From Trema orientale (lineage: Eukaryota > Streptophyta > Magnoliopsida > Rosales > Cannabaceae), in contig JXTC01000014.1 in assembly GCA_002914845.1 (NCBI GenBank), forward strand, positions 410,185-474,184: a stretch of DNA of 64,000 nucleotides, written 5' to 3'. Both the position numbers and the translations under genes were made by a program. Each line of letters opens with the position of its first letter. Within the stretch, counting starts at the first letter, position 1. Below are positions 46,546 to 58,548 of this stretch, piece by piece. A model generated the notes under the pieces. The model did not search any database, was not told the origin of the DNA, and saw only the letters and a program-made list of their open reading frames with translations.

Positions 46546-47099
46546 GTTCACCTGTTCTTTTTGAAAAATTCGTCCTCGAATTTAGTTAGGAAATGAAGGC
46601 ACATCTCTCCACCAAACCAGCAGGCGTAACTTGGATTGTCAAAGCTTGGATTGGATACAATAACTTGCTCTCTTTTTTGGAGAAATATAAATCAGCAAAT
46701 CAACAAAAGGATGGATATCTTAATTACAACTATTATATTGACTGTTGAAGAAGTGTTGAATCCAATCAAAATATTGATAGTGTACTCTCTCTAAACTTTG
46801 TATAAACCCAAGTAAAATACTTCTTTAGTTTGACACAAAAATTTCCGTAGAAAATTCCTTTAGTCACCAGTACTTCTTCGGATAGTATAAGTGAAATATT
46901 AAAAAACGTCTTTACTTCTTCTCAACCATTGAAAATGCAATTCAAGTGCCAAACGAACTGGTGATTCTCTTTCTAGGCTCTTCTCACCATACACTGTTGG
47001 TAACTCCATACTATAGTATCTAGTTTCAGCTTTCATAACTTTAAAAAATTCTAAACATCATACACTCTCAACCTAACAGATTCCAAATTCAAAGTTACC

Positions 47100-47620
47100 A
47101 CTTGTTCTTTTGAAGAGAGATTATTACTTCCAGGTGACTTTTCTAGTAACTTCTCATTTACTAAAATAAATGAATCTTTCATCTCATTATCACAACCAAC
47201 TAAATATAAGTAAACATGTCTCTAATACCAAAGTCAGAGCAATTAGACTGAAAATCTTCATGATCCCTCCTAAAACCAGAAACCAGAACTTATTGGTTGA
47301 AATTTCTCCTGTAGTTTACTTTTCATTTTTTTCTGTCCTAATTTTCAGTTTACCATAAGAGACGCTTTGATTTTAAAATCTTACTCACCAATAAACTATA
47401 TAGCCCTTAAAGTTTCTCTCAACTAGAAAAGCTTGTTTAGGTTCCACGTCCACATAGTCAAAATACTCATCTACTTTATCAATCCAATCTAAAAATTCTT
47501 CTAGATCAAAAAATCCACCAAAATTAGGAATTCTTACTTTGTAATAATAAGCTTGATGAAAACTATATTAAGAGAAATTACTTTAAATTAGCTCCAAAAT
47601 TTTCAATTCTAATTTTGATT
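47100..47620 (-). pseudogene. Second Ty3/gypsy gag fragment, opposite strand
   Basis: Reading leftward: IPNFGGF, FLDWIDKVDEYFDYVDVE, FLVERNFKGY and YWWVRF in shifting frames, the same region as 45850-46214 and clearly homologous. It is bounded on the right by an LTR end that runs in the other direction. Confidence 0.7.
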
Positions 47621-47710
47621 TGAGAGAATATTTTCTCTGGTTTTACAGTAAAAAAAGCGTTCATCCCGTCTCCTTTTGGAATTTTAGCCATGGTGATGGC
47701 TTAATTCTCA

Positions 47711-49187
47711 CCATCTAGTATTATCCCTCAACATATTTCAAATGTTGCCTTTTCAATGTCTTCATGTCAGTTGCTGCGAGTAAATGGACGAAATGTGAAT
47801 CATGTATTGATCATGTGCCTATTTAATATGGGCATGAGGGTAATTTCAGTTGAAATCCACGACTGTGCCCGAAAGCGTACTATGTTTAAAAAAAAAAAAT
47901 TTGTAGTAAGTGGTGTGTCATTTTCCTTTAATTTGTAGTAAGTGGTGGTCATTAGTTAAGCCTCACTTTTAAAAAAAAATGTTTAAAAAAAAAATTAAAA
48001 AACTCTAAAACAAAAAAGCAAAACCTTGTAGATTTAAATTTTCTTGGTGGGTTAACTTTCAGTGTTTACCTTAAAAGGAACTAGAACGGCCTTTTCCTTT
48101 TCCGATAGAAACTTGTCCCCCCATATTCCCTTTTTCTTTTTTCACCAAATAGAGACCTTGCCATCTATAACTTCTGTTTCTTTTATACATTGGGAGAAGT
48201 CTATTAATCCCAACAAGAATAAAATGTTGCTTTTCATTTTCGTTACTTTTAATTCATTAAGCAAAGCATTATTAAGAAATTCGTAAAGAATCCACATAAA
48301 TCATCTTAAGTGTGGTAAAGTTCAATTAGATATCTTCTTTAGCGAATAAAGTAATGAAAAGTAAGTTAAAGTGAACAGAAATGCATGAAAATGATTGCGA
48401 ACATATCCCCATGCTATGCTTGATTGCTCCGTGTGCAGGCACCTCATGATAAAGCAAGGTGGAAAAATGGGGTGGTTTCACATCCAACTATTTAGAATAA
48501 GAATATTCCACCTATAAATTGAAAGCTCACCAAACTAATGGCCTTCAAGGAATGCATAGTGGATACTTGTTTTATGAAGATTTAAGCACGAGTAATCATG
48601 AGTCTTGACTTAAATAAACGATAGCCGGAATTAGCATTTTAATCCAGGAAAATTGTTCCAATGGCAGCTCTATTTTGATTCCTAGAACCATTTGAATTTA
48701 ACAACTTATTTTGAATTTGACATATAAATATATCCACGTAGTTTTTCATTTTTTAAAATTCAACTCTATATTCTTGGAAACTATATTTCGCTTATTGAGA
48801 TTTACTATAACATTTCGATTCTATCCATATAAAATTTAAGTTAGAGAAAAAAATTTAATTGATCAAAATTTCACTCTTATTCATTTTGAAACAAAAATTA
48901 TTCAAAAGCAGTTCGTAAATTAATATAGAGTTGTTATCAAACAATCCAATACTAAGACAACACATTAAATTTCTGCTAAAAGCTATTTGGAAATAATTTT
49001 GTTTCAATATACTTGTTAAGGAAGAGTGCATTTTCATTAATTAGAACTTTTCTTTTCAAAGTTAGATATTACAGGGTAAAAATATAATTTTCAAGAACGA
49101 ACTTTTATTTAGAAAAAAAACAAATATTTTCGTAATCAACATTAAAAAATAATGTGAATTAAATTACTTTTCGTTCTAGTTCCCAAG
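47711..49187. other. AT-rich intergenic DNA, no gene seen
   Basis: A short duplicated word, tttaatttgtagtaagtggt, appears near 47900 and 47930. No supported genes. Confidence 0.4.
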
Positions 49188-49560
49188 GGTATGAGTTCAT
49201 CTCCAACCCAAAACTCTATTTTAGAGCAATCAAAACTCAAAATGGAGCAACATTATTCCATATTTTTTTCAATCTCCAACCCATTACTCCAAATATGACA
49301 CCGAAAAGAATATTCACTACACTAAAAAAGAATATTCTCCATTTTTTACTCAAATCTCTTTTTTACCCTTAGAATATATGTAGAAATCAACTTTTATATG
49401 AGGGTATATTTGGTAATTTGACAAGGAAAAAAAAAGTGCAGAGCGCTATCGCTAAAGTGCCACGCTATTTTGGCATATAATTTGCCACCCTGTTGGAGTA
49501 GATTTGGTGCGCTATTTTGGCCAAAAACGGCATCTTGCTGCACAATTGGAGATGGCCTTA
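49188..49560. mobile_element. MITE with catctccaa ends, PIF/Harbinger (Tourist) style
   Basis: The left end gagttcatctccaacccaaa is matched by the reversed right end taaggccatctccaattgtg. Such GGCCATCTCCAA ends are typical of Tourist-like MITEs. Internally, ctctattttagagca and gctattttggcca are mirrored. The expected TTA/TAA duplication is visible only on the right. Confidence 0.6.
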
Positions 49561-49571
49561 GCAAAAATATT

Positions 49572-49931
49572 AGCCCCGTTTGTTTCAACCATTCCATTCT
49601 ATTGGAATGGAAAATCCATTTGAATGTGTGTTTGTTTCAATAATTCAGTTTTTCTATTCAAATGATCTTTTAGAATGTGTGTTTGTTTCAACAATTTAGT
49701 TTTTTTATTCAAATGGTCCATCCGAAAAGTTAACCATTGGAATGGTTTTTTTGTGTCTTGAATGAGAATGGAAGAGAGGAGGTGTTTTTGAATGGTCTAT
49801 TCCAATGCTCCCATTCTAATTACAACACATTCCACTATTTTTCCATTCAAATGTCTCCCATTCCAATTGTAACCCATTCTACAATTTCCATTTAAATACA
49901 CACATTCAAATAGGCGAACCAAACGGACCCA
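49572..49931. mobile_element. MITE with gccccgtttgtttc ends
   Basis: The left end gccccgtttgtttcaaccat is matched by the reversed right end gggtccgtttggttcgccta. Inside, attccattctattggaatgg and cattccaat words occur in both arms. A 51-bp internal tandem repeat (gtgtgtttgtttcaa at 49624 and 49676) lies in the left arm. Confidence 0.65.
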
Positions 49932-50554
49932 GAATTCTTAAATTTCAATTCCTTTACTTTCCTTTCTAATTTATCAACAACTTAATCTAGATTGATTTAA
50001 GTACTCAGGAATAAGTAAATATACTATAAAATTATAGCAAAGTGATAATATTAATTTGTATTTTTTTTTTCCGTTTACTCCTTAAGTATATTGTTTGTCT
50101 CACTTTTCTCCCTAAGATATAAAAAGCTATAAAATGATAAAGAAAATTAATATTTTATTAATTTTTGTAATTTTAATTTTGTATTCTTTAAATTTCAGTT
50201 TTGTATTTACCTTCTTCAGATTATCTAGTTAGTTCCTTAGATTAAGATTTGCCCATTTTAAACTTTGAATTACCTAGAATAGGATTTGTAATCTATATAT
50301 TCTCAACAATCAATAGGAATGGCCATACTATATTTTTCTCTCGTTTACAGTTGTAACCTGGGAAAAAAGTTTTTTTTTCCTCCCTCCATTCCTTCCCCCA
50401 ACCTACATCCGCCAACTTATAGCCACCGCACCGCAGCCTCATGTCCTAGTCGCCTTATCCAGCAACTCCCACCGTGGCTAATGACAATAATCAACTTATC
50501 ATTCCAAATACCCAAGAACCAAACAAAGTCATTGTACTATTATCAACATTAAGA
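49932..50554. other. Intergenic DNA, no gene seen
   Basis: May include the 5' LTR of the copia pseudogene that starts near 50555, but I could not identify LTR ends. Confidence 0.35.
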
Positions 50555-53500
50555 ATTATGTCAAACTCAATCAAAAAATTCTCTCTCTTAGAAACTTCAT
50601 ATGGAAGACCTTCTAATTAGTCACGATCTCCTCAAATTCATTAATGGCACTCACCTCGCTCCTCCCACCATCACTACTGCAAACAATATCGTCACTCTAA
50701 ATTTGGCATACCATATAGGAATTTGTAAGAAAAATTGATTTTTGGTGTCCTTATTGGCTCCCACACGTCTCTCATCCTCCTTATCACCCAATCACAGACT
50801 TCAAAAGTCTAGACTATTCTTGCTAATACTTATGCCCAATCTTCTTGCGATCACATCAAGCAAATTAAGGAACAAATCAAATATACCTCCAAGGGCTCCT
50901 AGTCCATCTCTGACCTTATGCAATTTATCGAAACCCATCCTAATGAACTGGCGGCCCTCAGCAAGCCCATGGATTTTTAAGATCTCATTGTAAAAATTCT
51001 TGATTGTCTTGATGATAGCTACAAATCAATTCTAGACGTTCTCAATGATCGTAACACACCAGTTTCGTTTGATAAACTACATGAAAAACTTATCAATAAG
51101 GCACTTTCGCTATGTCTCCAACAATCTATCTCCTCTCCTCTTCCTGCCTCTACTAATGCGACCAATTCCCAACCCAATTCGAGATGCTTTGGCACCTCTG
51201 CTCTCCCACCACAATGGATGCCTAACCTTCCCCCCTTCACCCGCTGGTGCTCTCATCTCGGGTGCCTCCCCTGTTGCACTCCTATGTGGTCGAACCCCGT
51301 CTCGACCCTACTGGGTCATTGCCAGTTGTGTCATATTTAAGGTCACATTATTCTGCTATGTCCTATGTTCAACTGAAATGTAGCCAAACCTACAATCACC
51401 TCTAGCCCCGCCACAACCTTCTTAGTGGCAGAATCATCCTCTAACTCCATGGAACCCACAAGCTAATCATGTCACTGTTGACACTCCTAACACAAACATT
51501 TTGCAGGGTCGAACTAAGGATAGTGTGTATGAATGGATTGCTGGTGTTTACTGGAATAAATTTCTGGAAAATATTTTCATAAAATCATTTTCAAGAACAA
51601 CATAGTTTTATAAAATCAAGAGACGCAGCGGAATTGGTCGTTTAAAATTTTCTTTTTACAAAACGTTTCGGATCGTGATCTAACATAAATTAACTCCTGA
51701 CCTAGACAAGAACAATACCCGGATTCGCTCCACAACCTTCTCGTCTTCTCGTCTATTCTCGAAAGCCGTTTGATTGATCCGGTGGGTGGTCACTTTCTTG
51801 ATTCCCAACAAAGAGATCGCCAGAAGAACAAGAAGACAATCTCCTCGAACTGATTTCTCCGGGATAGCCGAAACACCAAGGAGAGTGAATCCCTAATGGT
51901 GGCCGATTTTCTCTGCTCTCTCTCTCTCTCTGTGTGTTTTTCGTGTAACACTCTCTTCACAAGGGGGTATTTTACATGTAACACTTGTGTCTGATAGCTA
52001 GAGAACTTTTCTCTTAACTATAGAGAGATTAGAAAACCCTAATGGGCTTATTAGGCTTGTTGGGCTCAACTGATCATCAAATAACTATTGAGCTTTAATT
52101 TGAGCTAGACAGGGGACCAGATGGATCCATAAAGCCCAAGCTCCAATGGACCATATACCCACTATTATAATTAACTCTTAATTATGATTGGGCCTTGTCC
52201 ATTAATATTGGGGCATACCACTATAGGCCCAATATTGAAATCTTGGACTAAATATCATTTATTTTTCTGTGAAGCTTATTAACAATTAATTAGCTTGATC
52301 CATTTAGCATATACTATACCTGCAGACATACCCCCAATGCAATGCCGTATTAGTAGGGTGAAATTACTGTATTACCCCTCTAGTATATATTTACCTTTGA
52401 GTTGCCATTTTTCATCTAATGGATAATAGTTGACTACGGTATTTGTATCTGCTCATACTAACACAGTCAAATTCACATAATAAATACTGGGGCCCTGGTT
52501 TATATTATTCAAATACTTGAAAAAACTCAAAGTGACATTATATGTATGGTGTCCATCATGAGAAACGTTCTATACATTTCATATACCTTATCTTCCAAGA
52601 TACCAGATTTCGAACCATAAATCGGAACTAGTCCTTTAGTAACTCAAGAAGACAAAACACATAAAAGCAAGTTCATTAATTACTAGGATTAAGATCTTCT
52701 ACAATAGTGCTAGATTAGTAAAATTAGAAATTTGAGTTACGGCACTTAACCTCAAATTATAATTCGCTAGGTCCTGTTCGATGCTATTATAACTTTCTTA
52801 TAACACACTAGTATTTCTATCCAAAGACTCACTTCGATAATTGGAGACTTTATTAATTAAATAGACAACACTACATTCTATGGTATAGTAAAGTATTCCA
52901 CCTTCAATATGCAGAATGCGAACAATTTAATTTAGACATAATGAAATAAAGAATATAATGTCTCCCACATATGAACTCATCATACGAATAATTCTTTATA
53001 CTCATTTCATGTTTTGGAATCTTTTAGATGTTTGCATAAAATAAACGTACACATCACATGTATATCAATGGGACATAAATGAAATAGAAATTCATAACAT
53101 GGAATTTATTAATAACAAATAGATACTAAATAATCCAATAAATATTGTTTATAATGTCTAAATAATAAACTATAAACTTTATAAGATATTATTCCAACAT
53201 GGATGGCTCCCTCTGTCAAGTCCTCTCCACTCGTTGCATTTTTAAATGTCAATACCACCCCGTTCGAGTGGCATCATCATTTAGGTCATTCGTTGTTTTT
53301 AATTTTTAGGCATATTGTTTCCAATTTTTAGGCACATTGTTTCCAATTTTCACTTAGAAATATCTAGTCCTTTAAATTTTAATTTCAATTGTAACTCTTG
53401 TCAAGTGAATAAAAATTCTTAAATGACCGTTTTTATTATCTTTTCTGTCTTTTCATCCCCTCTTGAAATTATTTTCAAATACATTTTTAGATGCTATCAA
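50555..53500 (+). pseudogene. Ty1/copia gag-pre-integrase pseudogene split by a solo LTR
   Basis: HDLLKFINGTHLAPP near 50625, KVWTILANTYAQSS near 50800 and SYKSILDVLNDRNTPVSF near 51020 match plant copia gag (UBN2-type). CQLCHI-GHI near 51322 is the zinc knuckle with one stop. NILQGRTKDSVYEW (51495-51536) leads into the pre-integrase. The frame resumes at 53202 with WMAPSVKSSPL and FEWHHHLGHSLF, then CNSC near 53393. Between these lies the 1661-bp solo LTR. Stops and frameshifts abound, and integrase, RT and RNase H are not seen. Confidence 0.82.
51539..53199. repeat. 1661-bp solo LTR in the copia pseudogene, 5-bp duplication
   Basis: It starts TGCTGGTGTTTAC and ends TTATTCCAACA. TGCTGG against the reversed CCAACA (TGTTGG) differs at one base. 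The flanking TGGAT is identical at 51534-51538 and 53200-53204. Removing the block and one TGGAT makes the copia codons read ...VYEW then MAPSVK without a break. It is non-coding, with a CT microsatellite at about 51915-51936. Confidence 0.88.
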
Positions 53501-55723
53501 GTGGTCATCACATACTTTTACTCAGAAATTTTACACCAAATAACAATTTAGACAATTCAGATACTAAATTGCTTCAAATTAAAAAATTCAAAGACTTAAT
53601 TGCCACAATTAGAATTTAGAGGACCAAATTGTCACAAGATAAATAGTAGTTCAGAGACTATTTGTGCTATTAACCTCTTTTTTTCCAAAATACTACTAAC
53701 CATATCCATTTCCTGTTTAGAAGAGCGCACTTGCACATTTCATCGTCAGCAAAAGGTGAGAAAAAACCCAGCAAAAGGTGAGACCCGCAAAAGACCTATA
53801 ATGGTCTAATTTTCAATTTTCAGAGACTTTTATCTTCAAAATGGGGATTCCACAACTTCTGATCATGATTAGATTTGTTATAATATTGAGATTTTAGACT
53901 CGGAAATTGGTATTTTGTTGGACTTCTTCACAATCATCGTGTCCCAAAAAAAAAAACAAATTGGTTAGCAACCCCACTAGTGCAAAGCTTTTGGTACAAC
54001 AGCTTGTTTCTCTGGTTAGGTAAAATATCAAATGCATAATACACAAAAGCACCATCTAAGATTGCTAAGAAAGAATCATGATATTAATACCCTTATATTT
54101 TCTTCTCGTCATCATAGTCAAAGCAACCAAATAATTTCACACATGACAAAACATAAAATAAAATAATTGAAACAAACCTACCACACCAGGAGAGGGGGGA
54201 AGTCAACCACACTAATTGCAAATACTGATAAGAGTGAGATGAAAACAAAGCGAAGAAAAAGATGTTCAAGCATGTGATAATGAAGCTATAGAGAATTCTA
54301 GGAGAAGAATACCCTTTTGGAATATATAATGAACCACATTCAGAATTTAAGTTATACTAGGAACCAGATATGTTCCAAAACCCACAAATCAATTGAGTGC
54401 ATCAATTATTCAAACAATATGAAGACCCTAATTTACAACACAAGTACACAAGCCCGTATAACAAACTAGGAGAAAAATAACCGGTATTTTCCCATTTTTT
54501 ATTGTGAGGGAAAAAGTCGAACTTTAAAGTCTCATCTCTAACAAAGAAAAAAATGGTTGTAAGTGTTAAATCGAACTACTCTGCCTATCATCATCGTGCA
54601 AGTCATAATCAGAACCTAACTACTCATACATTGAAGGTTGCACATCAAGTTAGATAATAATTTATAGTCATGTTTACAAATCAGTAATGAGCCTTCACGG
54701 GAATATAAGCAAAGAAACTGTTTCCCTTTTCTGTCTAATTCTTGTTCTTTTTCCCCCTAATTTGTGCGAGACCCTCACATAACTAGTGAAATGAGAACGG
54801 TAACTCAACTTTTTATTCCTTTCTCATTCTTTTTCAAACTCTTTCACTTTAAGATCCTTAAGAAATGAAGTCAACAATCAACATAACTTGTATAAACCAA
54901 TGCTTAAACATATAGCTTTTATCTTGATTTTATAAGCTGTGATTCCCTCAAGAAGCAACAAATACTTACATGGGAAAGACAGCTATTGCTTACTACCTAA
55001 AAGTTGAATAAGGCAAAGCATGAAATGACAATATAGAACTTCCACATAGAATATATACATTGAACCAATTAAGCAATTGGGAAACAAACAAAACAGAGAA
55101 AGAACTATTTCAATAGCCTTGTATGAAAACCTTCGCCTCTTTCTTCCAAACAATTCATTTGTCAAAGAGAATAAAGGTGGAAAAAAAAAGGGTATTTTCC
55201 TACCTAAAGAAAAGGAAATCACATGATATGAGTAATTAGTAGTGAAATGCAAGTGCTAATGAACACCATAAATGTGGTCTGATAAGGCGATACATGTCAG
55301 TACGGGGTCCAACAGGACGAAATACAGTAAAACAGATATGAACAATATAGTGAAACCATTCTATGGCCCCCAATACAAAAGGTATAAATGTTCTGATTAT
55401 GTCTGTATTATCCCGAAAAATGACACAAACTCAATTCCATATGCAACTCTCACTTTCCTTGTCTGTCACGCAAAAGCAGAAAAACAATAAGACAACGGAA
55501 ACCCACCACCGTAAGTTACATGAAAATTTACTAAATTTTCAAAATCCAAATTTTACAACGCTAAGATTTCAATATGATGCAACTAGGAAAAGCCCAATAT
55601 ACAAAGCACGCAGTAGAAAGCTTTACAGAAATGAAGATGCAAAATGAATGTGAAAATGTTCTCCTTACTCTTCATTTTCTTCCTTGACTTTGCAAATGAT
55701 CGAAGTGGTCCGAATTTAAATCC
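53501..55723. other. Intergenic DNA downstream of the PATL1-like gene, no gene seen
   Basis: 53530-53675 resembles one arm of a Mutator-like MITE when reversed (ggttaatagcacaaatagtc, gacaatttggtcctctaaat) but has no partner. The remainder is AT-rich. 55650-55723 is the likely 3' UTR of the - strand patellin gene. Confidence 0.45.
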
Positions 55724-57057
55724 TCAGTCAGAAAGAGGTTTGATATTGAACCTGTAGAGAAGCGTTTTCTTTTTTGAGGTTGGATTGTCAACAGTCAGCA
55801 ATATCTTGCCCAGTTCACCAACTCTGAAGCTGTTATGCACCACTGGCTCATCACTTGGGGCCATCTTTCTGGACTTGTGTATGATAATTGTGTATGCATC
55901 TTGAGTGTTAGGCACGAATTCGGCTCCATAGCCCACTTCCCACCCCACGACTCGCAGTTCCCATACAATGACACATTTCTGCAATCCACTAATTCCCAAT
56001 TACTAATAGAAGATAAAAAGTCACTCTGCATTCTATGCTTAGAGACATTATAAGCAAAAACGTTTCTAGTTACAACTAGCAGTTTGTTTCCATAATAAAT
56101 TACAAGCACTAGTTTTTCGCTGAGGAAAAAAATGTTATAGGAGAAGAGGATGACATTGCCAAAACCAACACGATTCAGACCAAGACTTGTTGCAAGGAAG
56201 ACAAGCCCCAAACCATCGATCCCACTTAGAACATTAACATGTTGGCAATGACAAAGCAAGTAGTTGAGCCATATATAAAGAATATAAACAATTCGGCAAT
56301 AAAAGATAAAGAGATAAAGCAATGGCACACCTCATAAATTATGATCTCCACAGTTTGCTTAGTTCCTGGTTTGATGAATACCTCTGTGACTGGATCAGAA
56401 ATGCTAAATTCTGGGTTGCAATCACATAAATCTACACTTAAGCCACCGTATTGAATCGGAACTTGCTCAGGAGATATGTATCTGTATTAATTGCAATTTG
56501 ACTTTTAAATTCATGAATTGGAAAAACTCTATAGGGAATTGGATAGAAAGGATAACGGTTACAATAACAATTAAAGTATTCTCTACTAACTTGAAAAGGG
56601 TATCAGGGGATTTTGCCGGGCCTGCAAAAACAAACTTGCTTTTGGTTCTCTGTGTCAGGAATGGACTGATCACTGTGTAGAATGCAAGATGCCACCAAGG
56701 AACATTGATAAACACCTTTAAAAAAAAAAAGATACAAAATACGTGAGAACAAAACATCTATTCCAACAAATGATTCATCAATTGAGACAAATTATAGAAC
56801 CAACGGCTAACTTAAATCATAAAATTTGTGAGACAAACCTGTTTGGCAACGAACTCGGGATAATTGTCTTGGAGCAAGTGTAGAGCCTGCTTGGTGGCAA
56901 GTCGAAGCTCCGACTTTCCGGGACCGGGTGCATTCTTGAGGTCATTAATCTGAAAGATGGTAGAAATACCACCAGGACTAAAATCAAGCTTCCTAATACT
57001 CCTCTCCAAGAACTGAATCCTATACCGAAGGAATTTCGTTCGTTTCTCCTGATCCGA

Positions 57058-57093
<36 letters not shown>

Positions 57094-57990
57094 CCCGAAG
57101 ACATTGTAACACACAGGGTGATCATCTCTATCAGTTCCATGCATGAATACCACCTTGTCTAGCTCATCACCAAGATCCTCATCCAAAAGAGCTTCGATCC
57201 CAAAATCCTTTCTCCACCGAATCGTGCTCCGAAACATGATGAACGCGTCCTTTACTTTGAAATCTCTCGCTCTAAGAAACTTGAGAAGAATCACATCAGT
57301 TCTGTCATCCTTCAGAAGAGGAACCCCCCAAATGGAAAGCTCCTCCACTGAAGCAGCTCCAGCTCCCACTTTCGGAGCTTCTTCCGCTACTTCCTTGGTT
57401 TCCTTTTCTGGGTTCTCTTCAGTTTTGGTATCCGAACCGGGTTTAGACGGAGCAGCTTGGGTTTCTTGCCCGGAAGAAAAGGCATTAGAATCCAGAGCCT
57501 CTTGGATGAGCTGCCTCAGCTCCTGAAGAGCCTTTCTCTCTGAATCCAAGAGATCCGCCACCTTGTTGCTCTCCTCTTTGAACGAAATCAGAGACCGAGG
57601 AATCTTCGGCTCCCGATCATCCGACGCAGGCGGCTTCGATTTCTCAGACTCATGAGCGAAAAACTGCTCCAGTTTGCCCTTCACTTCAGGCTCCTCCTCC
57701 TCCTGCTTCGTTTCTTCTTTCTCGACCACCGCCACCGCCACCTCTTCTACTACAACCGGCGACTGCTCCGCTTTCTCGGCCAGTTTCGGAGGTGGGTCTT
57801 CCTTATCGACCTCCTCCGGCGCCGGCGGCTCTTCCTTCTGAGTCTCCGCCAGAGATTCGGCGGCTACCGTAGCAGGGGACGCTGATTCCGGCGCCGGCGG
57901 GTCTTGGGTTCCGGCCGTCGGTGGAGGAAGGGGATCTGAGGGTGGTGGTGGGGCCACAGTAGGAGCCGGGTGAGGAGTTTCGTCGGCCAT
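55724..57990 (-). CDS. PATL1: Patellin-1-like SEC14-GOLD protein (4 exons, 560 aa)
   Basis: Exons on the - strand: 57990-56839, 56715-56591, 56481-56331 and 55978-55724; all introns are GT-AG and the frame is continuous. Exon 2 is 125 bases and exon 4 is 255 bases, exactly as in the PATL3-like gene. Residues 1-215 are Pro/Glu-rich with LISFKEESNKVADLLDSERK at 134-153. SIWGVPLL at 219 opens the CRAL-TRIO N part (ILLKFLRARDFKVKDAF). SEC14 runs about 276-440 (VCYNVFGEFQNKELYQ, FQINDLKNAPGPGKSELR, VFINVPWWHLAF). CDCNPEFSISDPVTEV precedes the GOLD domain (about 455-555, IVWELRVVGWEVGYGAEFVP), and the protein ends LLYRFNIKPLSD. The CDCNP linker and that C-terminus fit PATL1. Its role is inferred from the family: phosphoinositide binding at the cell plate and plasma membrane, with the GOLD domain recruiting partners. 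I see no defect in this copy. Confidence 0.95.
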
Positions 57991-58150
57991 TGGAGTAGTT
58001 TGGGTTGGATTAAGTTAAGGGAGTGGGTGGGTAGTGAGTGAGTGAGTTGCGTTGGGAGGGAAGTGGCGGATGGAGACAAATCGGTGGTGTTGTGTCTGTC
58101 TGTCTGTGTGCTTTGTCTGGCGTTTAAAGCATGCTCACCGCAACAGCGCA
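57991..58150 (-). promoter_or_regulatory. 5' leader and proximal promoter of the PATL1-like gene
   Basis: On the - strand the sequence before the ATG is C/A-rich (caacccaaactactcc, actcactcactcactaccc), with short ACTC and GACA repeats. It has no ATG that would give an upstream frame in the last 100 bases. The transcription start is not visible. Confidence 0.4.
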
Positions 58151-58403
58151 GCCAGCAGACTGAACTTCTAGTAGGGAAATATCTGGAATCCTATGCTTTG
58201 GTATGCTATTCTCAATTCATTTCTCCTCGAATGTTTTCGACTCTTTTTGGATTTTTTTACTTTTTGTTTTGTTTGTTTGTTTGCTTGCTTTTTTTTTTTT
58301 TTTTTTGGATTAAAAGGATTCTTTTTGTATTCAATTCCACCCCATTGTTGTGCCCACTTTAACTACTATGAGCTTTTGTTTTACTATGAGCTTTTGTTTT
58401 TTA

Positions 58404-58548
58404 GGAGAGTTAGCAACACTTTTTTTTATATTCTCTTAATCTCACTGCTTGACACGTAAAATTTATTATGNGTAGAATTCACGTGTCAAATAATAAGACT
58501 AGAGAATGTCAACAAAAGAGTGTCAAGAGAATGACTTTAGCATTTCTC
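58404..58548. mobile_element. Small foldback MITE upstream of the PATL1-like gene
   Basis: The left arm (gagagttagcaacactt, attctcttaatctc, cttgacacgt) is mirrored in the right arm (acgtgtcaaataataagact, attctcttgacactcttttg when reversed). The centre carries TGACACGT...ACGTGTCA and the single undetermined base at 58471. It lies about 0.4-0.56 kb upstream of the start codon, so it brings a CACGTG core into the promoter. Confidence 0.5.

Larger units (their letters stand above)
45115..47710. mobile_element. Ty3/gypsy element pair in inverted order
   Basis: Order: LTR on + (45115-45440), gag on + (about 45850-46214), LTR on - (46215-46545), gag on - (about 47620-47100), then an LTR 3' end on + (47625-47710). 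Both gag halves belong to one family and both full LTRs are alike. No protease, RT or integrase is present. A simple insertion of one element into another would not give the + oriented LTR end at the right, so rearrangement is likely. Confidence 0.75.

Noticed and set aside
57143..57526. 127-codon + strand frame opposite the PATL1-like exon 1
   Set aside because: Antisense shadow of the patellin coding sequence without any domain.
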